Origin: DATENM01 sp045807765
GTDB lineage: Bacteria; Acidobacteriota; Blastocatellia; UBA7656
Assembly: GCA_045807765.1 (NCBI GenBank)
Contig: JBJMGU010000206.1
Coordinates: 1 to 13,828 of the forward strand
Direction: 5' to 3'
DNA length: 13,828 bases
A program made the position numbers and the translations under genes. The notes under the pieces are model-generated. The model ran no database searches and was not told where the DNA came from. It worked only from the letters and a program-made list of their open reading frames with translations. Positions 6,195 to 12,142 of the stretch are shown here, piece by piece (position 1 is the first letter of the stretch; each line of letters opens with the position of its first letter).

Positions 6195-7154
6195 GTGCAG
6201 CGTTACCTGATAGCCATCAGAGAGTATTTGAAGGATTACATCCTGGAAAATACCGGGCTGAAGGTGCTTGCCCTGTTGATCACGGCGGTGCTCTGGTTGT
6301 CGGTGGCGTCGCGGCCCATCGCGCAGGTGACTCTGCGCAACGTGCCGATTCTCTTTCAGAACCTGCCAGAATCACCGAACCTTGAAGTGACCGACACCGA
6401 CGCGCCGTCGGCACAGGTTTACCTCGAAGGCCCGCGCGACCTGGTGGATTCGATACGCCCAACAGAAATCACCGTGTTAGCCGATATGCGCGGCGTCGAA
6501 CCCGGCGTGCGCGTCAAGCAATTGATGGTTGACACGGGCCGCTTGCCTGCGAGCGTCAAGGCGATTGTTGACCCACGCGAGATTCGCGTCCGCGTCGAGC
6601 GGGTCATCGAGAAAGATGTGCCGGTTAAGCCGCGCTTCGACGGCGAGCCGCCCTCGGGCTTTGAGGTGATCGGCTGGCAGATCATCCCGCCGACTGTGCG
6701 CATCGGCGGCGCCGAAAGCCGCGTCCGCGACATTAACGAAGTATCTACCGAGACGGTACGGCTAACCGGGCGAAGCGATTCTTTAACTGAAACCGTGGCG
6801 ATTGACATCGGCTCGGCAAACGTCAACCTGAGCGACCAGAGCCCGCGCAAAGTATCGCTCTCGGTAGTCATCAACGAGCAGCGCAAGGAGCGCACGCTGA
6901 GTGGCGTTCCAGTGACATTGATCAACGGGCCGGGCGGCGCGAGAACCAGGCCGGCGACGGTGACGGTGACGCTCTATGGGCCGCGCTCGCTGATCGATCA
7001 GATGACGATTGCGGATTTGACCGTCGCCGCAGATTTCAAGTCAGAGTCCGTCGGGCCAAACCGATTCAAGCCCGAAGTGAGCTTGACGGCAGCCTTCGCC
7101 GACAAGGTGATGGTGCGCGCCGTCGAGCCGGCAACGATACAAGTGCGCCCCTGA
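6195..7154 (+). CDS. cdaR: YbbR-domain protein, CdaA regulator CdaR
   Basis: A 319-aa single-pass membrane protein. In Firmicutes the equivalent CdaR binds CdaA and tunes c-di-AMP synthesis from the extracytoplasmic side. After a short N-terminal region (QRYLIAIREYLKDYI) there is one membrane helix near residues 20-36 (VLALLITAVLWLSVAS). It is followed by about three beta-rich YbbR-type repeats with the recurring VPV-x-L and (E)GP-x-x-L-(V/I)-D pattern, for example LEGPRDLVDSI and LYGPRSLIDQM. The start is GTG 6195, chosen because AGGAG (6180-6184) lies 10 bases upstream. An in-frame GTG at 6138 lies inside cdaA, has no ribosome site and would add 19 unlikely residues. It follows cdaA by 25 bp and precedes glmM by 30 bp. 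Confidence 0.88.
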   Translation: MQRYLIAIREYLKDYILENTGLKVLALLITAVLWLSVASRPIAQVTLRNVPILFQNLPESPNLEVTDTDAPSAQVYLEGPRDLVDSIRPTEITVLADMRGVEPGVRVKQLMVDTGRLPASVKAIVDPREIRVRVERVIEKDVPVKPRFDGEPPSGFEVIGWQIIPPTVRIGGAESRVRDINEVSTETVRLTGRSDSLTETVAIDIGSANVNLSDQSPRKVSLSVVINEQRKERTLSGVPVTLINGPGGARTRPATVTVTLYGPRSLIDQMTIADLTVAADFKSESVGPNRFKPEVSLTAAFADKVMVRAVEPATIQVRP

Positions 7155-7184
7155 GCGTGTCACTGACCAGGAGGAACCAATCGA

Positions 7185-8570
7185 ATGTCGCAGGCGAACG
7201 CGACCAGGCTTTTCGGGACAGATGGAATCCGTGGTCGAGCCGGTGAGTTTCCGCTCGACGCGGCGACGGTCGAACGGATCGGTCGCGCGCTGGTCGTTAA
7301 CATCGCCCGTGATCTGGGCCGCGCTCCGCGCCTGCTGATTGGCCGCGACACCCGCGAATCCGGGCCGATGATCGAGGCTGCGCTTACCCGCGGCGCGCTG
7401 GCTGCGGGAGCCAGTGTCGAATCTGCCGGCGTTATCACCACACCGGGTGTCGCGTTTGCGACCCGCGCCCACGGCTTCGACGCCGGCATCGTGATCTCGG
7501 CTTCGCACAATCCATTCAGCGATAATGGCATCAAGGTTTTTTCGCCGACCGGCAAGAAACTCGCGGATGAAATGGAGCAGCGTGTCGAGCGTGACGTTGC
7601 GGCGATTGGCGATGCGGCGGACGAGCCGCCGACGGCTTTAACTGCAATTGATGAGCAACGCTTGCACGCTCGCGAGGCCGAGTATCAAGCGTCCTATTTT
7701 GAATTCCTGGTGGATGAGATCGCCGCAGGCTTGCGGCTCGAAGGCATGCAGATCGGCCTCGACTGCGCGAACGGCGCGGCCTCGCGCTTCGCCCCCGAAT
7801 TGTTCAGGCGGCTGGGTGCCCGTATTGAAGTCATCAATGATTCGCCCGACGGGCGCAACATCAATGAAGGCTGTGGCTCGCTGCATCTCGAAGGCTTGCA
7901 ACGCCTTGTCGTCGAGCGGCATCTTGACCTTGGGATTGCCTTTGACGGCGACGCCGACCGCGCTCTGTTCGCTGACGCCGAGGGCCGTCTGGTGGACGGC
8001 GACGCGACGTTGCTGATTCTTGCCGACGAGTTAAAGCGACGTGACCAGCTTAACCGCGACACAGTGGTTGCCACGGTGATGAGCAACATCGGGTTAGAAC
8101 TGGCGCTCGGCGAGCGCGGCATCGCGCTGGTGCGCGCTAACGTCGGCGACCGTTATGTGCTGGAAGAGCTGCTGACGCGCGACGCACGGCTCGGCGGCGA
8201 GCAGTCGGGGCATATTATTTTCCCGCAGATTTCGCTGGCCGGCGACGGCATGATTACGGCAATCGAGCTGTTGCGCGCCGTCCGTGCAGCGGGCCGTTCG
8301 CTAGCCGAGTTAGCGGCGGCGATGAAGCGTTTCCCACAAATCCTGGTCAATGTCCGCGTCCGTCGCAAAGTGCCTTTGGATTCGCTCCCCGAAGTGAAAT
8401 TAGCGATGGATAATCTTGAAAATGAGATGCAAGGTCGGGGCCGTTTGCTCGTTCGATATTCTGGTACAGAAAACCTGGCCCGAATCATGATCGAAGGCGA
8501 AAAGCAGGAACACATCGAAGCGCAAGCCAGTGCGCTGGCGGCGTGTATCCGCGCCGCCATCGGCGAATGA
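7185..8570 (+). CDS. glmM: Phosphoglucosamine mutase
   Basis: Interconverts glucosamine-6-phosphate and glucosamine-1-phosphate, the step feeding UDP-GlcNAc for peptidoglycan and outer-membrane glycans. The protein is 461 aa, slightly longer than the usual 445-450. It opens with the GlmM signature RLFGTDGIRGRAG. The phosphoserine loop is ISASHNPFSDNGIK with Ser107; the Mg2+ site is DGDAD (254-258); the sugar-recognition loop is GGEQSGH. The C-terminal phosphate-binding loop reads RYSGTEN where many GlmM proteins have RPSGTEP. AGGAGG (7169-7174) lies 10 bases before ATG 7185. In Firmicutes GlmM can bind and inhibit CdaA, so this neighbourhood suggests coordination of c-di-AMP with wall synthesis. 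A related hexose mutase is the alternative, but the N-terminus and context favour GlmM. Confidence 0.95.
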   Translation: MSQANATRLFGTDGIRGRAGEFPLDAATVERIGRALVVNIARDLGRAPRLLIGRDTRESGPMIEAALTRGALAAGASVESAGVITTPGVAFATRAHGFDAGIVISASHNPFSDNGIKVFSPTGKKLADEMEQRVERDVAAIGDAADEPPTALTAIDEQRLHAREAEYQASYFEFLVDEIAAGLRLEGMQIGLDCANGAASRFAPELFRRLGARIEVINDSPDGRNINEGCGSLHLEGLQRLVVERHLDLGIAFDGDADRALFADAEGRLVDGDATLLILADELKRRDQLNRDTVVATVMSNIGLELALGERGIALVRANVGDRYVLEELLTRDARLGGEQSGHIIFPQISLAGDGMITAIELLRAVRAAGRSLAELAAAMKRFPQILVNVRVRRKVPLDSLPEVKLAMDNLENEMQGRGRLLVRYSGTENLARIMIEGEKQEHIEAQASALAACIRAAIGE

Positions 8571-8619
8571 GGCCAGTCGTGCCGGCACTTTTCTACCAGC
8601 GTTCACAAAACTGATTTTC

Positions 8620-8649
8620 TTGACCACACTAAAGGGGTGGAATTAAGAT
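8620..8649 (+). promoter_or_regulatory. Predicted sigma70-type promoter
   Basis: The -35 box TTGACC (8620-8625), an 18-base spacer and the -10 box TAAGAT (8644-8649, 4 of 6). It would start transcription near 8656, about 30 bases before the ATG of the next gene. GTGCCGGCAC followed by TTTT (8579-8592), just after glmM, is too weak to call a terminator. Confidence 0.5.
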
Positions 8650-8686
8650 CGATGCAGGCGGTCTGTATGCACCCGGGAGGTTTGTA

Positions 8687-9397
8687 ATGAAACGAATAGT
8701 CTCTACCGCAATGCTATTTCTTATTGTCGCCTTATCGGCGGCAGCCCGCCCGCAGACTTCGCGTCAAGCCACCGTCGAGGTGGACACCAAGGCCAAGCTC
8801 ATCTTGCAGACGCGGCTTAGCTCTAAGCTGAGCGAAGTCGGCGACCCGGTTACCGCCGTTCTCGACGAGCCGATCTATGTCGGCAGTGATCTGGTGATCC
8901 CGCGCGGCACCGAGTTCAAGGGCCGCGTGACCGCGGTGAAGGCCGCCGGGCGCGGCCAGAAGGCCGGCAACATCGCGATTGCCTTTGAGCGGGTTTCGAT
9001 GCCGTGGGGCGACGAGCAAGTCTTTATCGCGCTAGCCGGCATTGACGACTGGGATAAAAACGAGAAGATGAAGGCCAACGACGAAGGCAAAGTGAGCGGT
9101 GGCCATCGCGGCGAGAAGACGGCTGAGAACGTCTACCGCAGCGCCGGCATCGGCGGCGCGGCTACGGGCGTCATCCTGCTGTCGGGCGGTGGCGCAGCGG
9201 CGGGCGCGGCGACGCTCGGCGGCGGTCTGCTTGCCGGCTTGCTGCTGACCAAAGGCGGCGAAATTCAAGTCAATCCCGGCGCGGTCTTTCGCGTCAAGTT
9301 TGTAAAGCCGCTGACATTGCCGGTTTCTGGACAACCCGGTGGGCGGCCTCAGCCGATTGATCAAGAAGGCAATAAGCCGCCAACCAAAAGCAATTGA
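8687..9397 (+). CDS. Exported TrbI-like beta-domain protein, hypothetical
   Basis: A 236-aa protein of unknown function. A signal peptide covers about residues 1-21 (MKRIVSTAMLFLIVALSAAA), with probable cleavage after the Ala run. Residues about 35-125 hold a beta-rich domain with the pattern GDPVTAVLDEPIYV, then LVIPRGTEFKGRV, resembling the core of TrbI/VirB10-like proteins (a surface-anchor strand, then a 'P-GT---G-V' turn). Residues about 150-190 form a Gly/Ala-rich hydrophobic stretch that could be a glycine-zipper membrane hairpin. The C-terminus is Pro/Lys/Gln-rich. GGGAGG (8675-8680) lies 6 bases before the ATG. There are no conjugation genes nearby, so a transfer role is not supported; a periplasmic or envelope role is more likely. 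The TrbI resemblance is by eye and is only a fold-level suggestion. Confidence 0.75.
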   Translation: MKRIVSTAMLFLIVALSAAARPQTSRQATVEVDTKAKLILQTRLSSKLSEVGDPVTAVLDEPIYVGSDLVIPRGTEFKGRVTAVKAAGRGQKAGNIAIAFERVSMPWGDEQVFIALAGIDDWDKNEKMKANDEGKVSGGHRGEKTAENVYRSAGIGGAATGVILLSGGGAAAGAATLGGGLLAGLLLTKGGEIQVNPGAVFRVKFVKPLTLPVSGQPGGRPQPIDQEGNKPPTKSN

Positions 9398-9405
9398 ACT
9401 AGTCT

Positions 9406-9450
9406 GAGCGGCGCGCTCATCGCAAGTGAGCGCGCCGCTCTTGAGGTTTT
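9406..9450 (+). terminator. Strong hairpin with T-tail, intrinsic terminator
   Basis: A perfect 14-bp GC-rich stem: 9406-9419 pairs with 9427-9440 across a 7-base loop, starting 9 bases after the preceding stop. TTGAGGTTTT follows. The tail also contains the GAGG (9443-9446) that looks like the ribosome site of the next gene, so termination and downstream translation share bases. Confidence 0.75.
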
Positions 9451-9455
9451 CGCAG

Positions 9456-10214
9456 ATGTGGAATCGCACCAAGCGGATGATCAATTCTTACCTCGATGAT
9501 TTAATCGAGCGCACCAGCAGCCCGGACAAAGACGTGCGCCAGATTACTCGCGCCGAGATCGCTCGCCTGAACGAGCTTGAAGTTCAGACGCTGGCGTCCG
9601 TGAAGATGTTCGAGAAGGAGCTCGCCGAAGTTGAATTGAAGATGATCGGCGTCACCGAGCGCGAGCGCATGGCGCGCGAGCGCGGCGACCTGGCTTCTGC
9701 CGAATCGGCGGGCCGTGAATTGGTGCAGCTCGGCGCACACCGCGATCTGCTCAGGCAGCAGATCGGCGAAGCTAGATCATCGGCAGCGCGCGCCCGCCAG
9801 TTGCGCAATGAGCGCCGCCAGCAGGGCGAATCCTTAGCAACCGAAACTCACCTGACGGCGATGCGCGAAAACCTCGCCGGCATTCACGCGCCGTTTGACG
9901 CCACCGACCCGTCGGGAACGATTGACGAGATGCGGTCACGATTGCAAAGACCGGGAATGAGTGAGACCGACGCGAAACTGGCCGCTGCCGAGCATGAATA
10001 CGAAGAAGCACAACGGCGCGCGCGCGTCGACGACATGCTGTCGCGTTACAAACAGACGCTTGGCGGTGATGATTCGCTTGATGTCGCGCCGCGCCCGCCG
10101 CAGAGCGCACCTCCTGCGCCAGCTTCAACACCCGCAAGGCAAGCGGACGAAGATCCGCCCGAACAACCCAAGACTCTGGGTCGCAACGAAGGCCCTATCC
10201 GCCCGATTGATTAA
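9456..10214 (+). CDS. PspA/IM30-like coiled-coil protein
   Basis: A 252-aa protein, mostly charged helix. The N-terminus (MWNRTKRMINSYLDDLIERT, then SPDKDVRQ) resembles the start of PspA/IM30/LiaH proteins, where an amphipathic helix precedes a D/E-D-P-x-K motif. Residues about 30-130 are predicted long coiled coil, rich in Glu, Arg and Ala. Residues about 165-195 are a second charged helix. From about 205 to the end the protein is Pro-, Gln- and acid-rich and probably disordered, which is unusual for PspA. Family members bind and stabilise the inner membrane as oligomers. ATG 9456 has GAGG 9 bases upstream; the in-frame GTG at 9426 lies inside the terminator hairpin and is not favoured. The gene is convergent with rpoD, 41 bases away. 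PspA kinship is moderate; a generic coiled-coil protein is the alternative. Confidence 0.7.
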   Translation: MWNRTKRMINSYLDDLIERTSSPDKDVRQITRAEIARLNELEVQTLASVKMFEKELAEVELKMIGVTERERMARERGDLASAESAGRELVQLGAHRDLLRQQIGEARSSAARARQLRNERRQQGESLATETHLTAMRENLAGIHAPFDATDPSGTIDEMRSRLQRPGMSETDAKLAAAEHEYEEAQRRARVDDMLSRYKQTLGGDDSLDVAPRPPQSAPPAPASTPARQADEDPPEQPKTLGRNEGPIRPID

Positions 10215-10255
10215 CAGAGAAAATTTTATTTGATTGCGCCGTAAACGCCGGCCAG

Positions 10256-11971
10256 TTATGGCCGCGCCGATTCGAGGAAGGCTTTCAGCTTACGCGAGCG
10301 CGACGGGTGTCGCAGCTTGCGCAATGCTTTGGCTTCGATCTGGCGGATACGCTCGCGAGTGACGGCGAAGTGCTGGCCGACCTCTTCGAGTGTGTGCTCG
10401 CTGCCATTCGGCCCCAGACCGAAGCGCATCTTAATGACTTTCTCTTCGCGCGGCGTCAGCGATTTCAAGACCTCTTCGGTGATCTCGCGCAGGTTCGAGG
10501 TAATCACCGCGTCCGCCGGGTTGGCGATGTTTTTGTCTTCGATAAAGTCGCCGAGGTGCGAGTCGTCTTCTTCGCCGATGGGCGTTTCAAGCGAGATCGG
10601 CTCCTGGGCGATCTTCAGCACCTTGCGCACCTTTGAAACCGGAATGTCCATCTTGTGCGCAATCTCTTCGGAGCTTGGCTCACGGCCCAATTCCTGAACC
10701 AGCGCCCGCGATGTGCGGATCAGCTTGTTGATCGTTTCGATCATGTGAACCGGAATGCGGATCGTGCGCGCCTGGTCGGCGATAGCGCGGGTGATCGCCT
10801 GGCGTATCCACCACGTCGCATACGTCGAGAACTTGTAGCCACGCCGCCACTCGAACTTATCAACCGCTTTCATCAGGCCGATGTTGCCTTCTTGAATCAA
10901 GTCGAGGAATTGCAGCCCGCGGTTGGTGTATTTCTTGGCAATTGAGACGACGAGCCGCAAGTTGGCTTCGATCAGCTCACGCTTGGCGAGGTTGGCTTCG
11001 TATTCGCCGATTTGAATTTGCCCAAGGGCGCGTTCCATTTCGAGTGCGGGTGTGTGCCACATCTCTTCAAGATCGGTGAGCCGCCGCTCGGCGTCGCGCA
11101 GGTTGCGTTTGAATTCGCGCTCGTCTTCGTTCCACTTCTTCTTCTCTAGCGCCCGGCGCGATTTTTCGATGCCAGCGCGCGCATCGCGGGCCTGCGCCAC
11201 GCAATCACGGATCAGGCCGGCGAAATAATCCTCTTGCTGCGCCAGCAGATCGAGCCGCCGCGCCCGTCGGCTGACTTCGATGCGGACGCGGGCGATGCTC
11301 CGCCTGATGCGCGGCAGCTTCGGCGATTTCTTGTGTTCCTCCTGAAGCTGCTCTTCGAGCTTCAGCATCCGCTGATAATCTTTTCTTAACTCGGCCAGAT
11401 CGTTGATCGTTGCATTCAAATATTCTTCGACACGCTCGTCGGTGATCGGTTCCTGTTCGTTAAAGCTGACAAGCTCTTTGATGTGCAATTCGCCATTCTT
11501 CAAGCGCTCGCCGATTTCAACCATCTGCTCAATGCAGATAGGGGCTCGCGCAATGGCTTTATGAATCCGCATCCTGCCGCGCTCGATGCGGCGCGCGATT
11601 GCGACTTCACCGTCGCGCGTCAGCAGCGGCACAACCGCCATCTCGCGCAGATAGAGGCGCACCGGATCGTTCGTCTTGTCGAGACTCGCCGTCGTCAGGT
11701 CGAGATCGATCTCTTCTTCAATGGCATTATCGATCTTGCCATCGCCGTTGTGATCGGCGATGGCAGCCACTTCCATGAATTTTTCGTCGTTCTCAGATAT
11801 TGAAATCCCTTCCGCGCCGATCACGTCGAAGATCGCTTCGATGTCGTCAGCCGAATTCAACTCCGGCGGCAGCAGCCGATTAATGTCGTCAAAAGTCAGG
11901 TACTCCTTCTCCTTCCCCATCTCGAGAAGTTTCTCTACTTCATCCGAATATTTCTCGTTGAGTTCTGACAC
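10256..11971 (-). CDS. rpoD: RNA polymerase primary sigma factor (sigma70)
   Basis: The housekeeping sigma factor, which directs RNA polymerase to -35/-10 promoters. From GTG 11971 it is 571 aa. Region 1.1 covers about residues 1-65. Region 1.2 starts at DPVRLYLREM (102-111). A highly charged, coiled-coil non-conserved region fills about 190-330. Region 2 (about 332-410) contains LDLIQEGNIGLMKAVDKF and YATWWIRQAITRAIADQ. Region 3 follows, and region 4 (505-571) has the helix-turn-helix TLEEVGQHFAVTRERIRQIE and the RKLRHPSRS end. GTG is preferred because AGGAG (11984-11980) lies 8 bases upstream. ATG 12004 or TTG 12011-12013 would add 11 or 14 residues without a ribosome site. Residues 73-85 form an EF-hand-like loop. 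It lies downstream of dnaG, as in the macromolecular-synthesis operon, without rpsU in view. Confidence 0.97.
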   Translation of the reverse strand: MSELNEKYSDEVEKLLEMGKEKEYLTFDDINRLLPPELNSADDIEAIFDVIGAEGISISENDEKFMEVAAIADHNGDGKIDNAIEEEIDLDLTTASLDKTNDPVRLYLREMAVVPLLTRDGEVAIARRIERGRMRIHKAIARAPICIEQMVEIGERLKNGELHIKELVSFNEQEPITDERVEEYLNATINDLAELRKDYQRMLKLEEQLQEEHKKSPKLPRIRRSIARVRIEVSRRARRLDLLAQQEDYFAGLIRDCVAQARDARAGIEKSRRALEKKKWNEDEREFKRNLRDAERRLTDLEEMWHTPALEMERALGQIQIGEYEANLAKRELIEANLRLVVSIAKKYTNRGLQFLDLIQEGNIGLMKAVDKFEWRRGYKFSTYATWWIRQAITRAIADQARTIRIPVHMIETINKLIRTSRALVQELGREPSSEEIAHKMDIPVSKVRKVLKIAQEPISLETPIGEEDDSHLGDFIEDKNIANPADAVITSNLREITEEVLKSLTPREEKVIKMRFGLGPNGSEHTLEEVGQHFAVTRERIRQIEAKALRKLRHPSRSRKLKAFLESARP

Positions 11972-12025
11972 GGTCGGCTCTCCTGTGGGGGTCGGACTCC
12001 GCATTCTGCACAACGCCTCTGTGAA

Positions 12026-12054
12026 TTCCTACCCGCATTGATTGATTCTGTCAA
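12026..12054 (-). promoter_or_regulatory. Predicted rpoD promoter
   Basis: On the minus strand a perfect -35 TTGACA (12054-12049) is followed by 17 bases and TAGGAA (12031-12026, 3 of 6). The predicted start near 12019 leaves a leader of about 48 bases to GTG 11971. The -35 is convincing and the -10 is weak. Its first three bases lie in the adjoining palindrome. Confidence 0.5.
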
Positions 12055-12085
12055 GATGTCATTGCGCGAACGCGATGACATCTTG
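12052..12085. promoter_or_regulatory. Palindrome abutting the rpoD -35 box, operator or terminator
   Basis: CAAGATGTCAT (12052-12062) is matched by ATGACATCTTG (12075-12085). Four inner pairs, one of them a G.U wobble on the plus strand, extend the stem to 15 around CGAA; on the minus strand the loop reads TTCG. It could be a two-fold protein-binding site at the rpoD promoter or the transcript end of dnaG. No T-run follows on the minus strand. The rest of the 171-base dnaG-rpoD gap holds a T7 run (12135-12129) just after the dnaG stop, with only a weak 5-bp hairpin (12143-12160) before it. Confidence 0.6.
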
Positions 12086-12142
12086 CATAGGGACATACGA
12101 TTCGTTGTTCACGCCGGATTAGCGCAACAAAAAAAGAACACC

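Noticed and set aside
8687..9397. Conjugation or type IV secretion gene, from the TrbI-like pattern
   Set aside because: No other transfer genes are present in the window, and the protein is short with a cleavable-type signal peptide.
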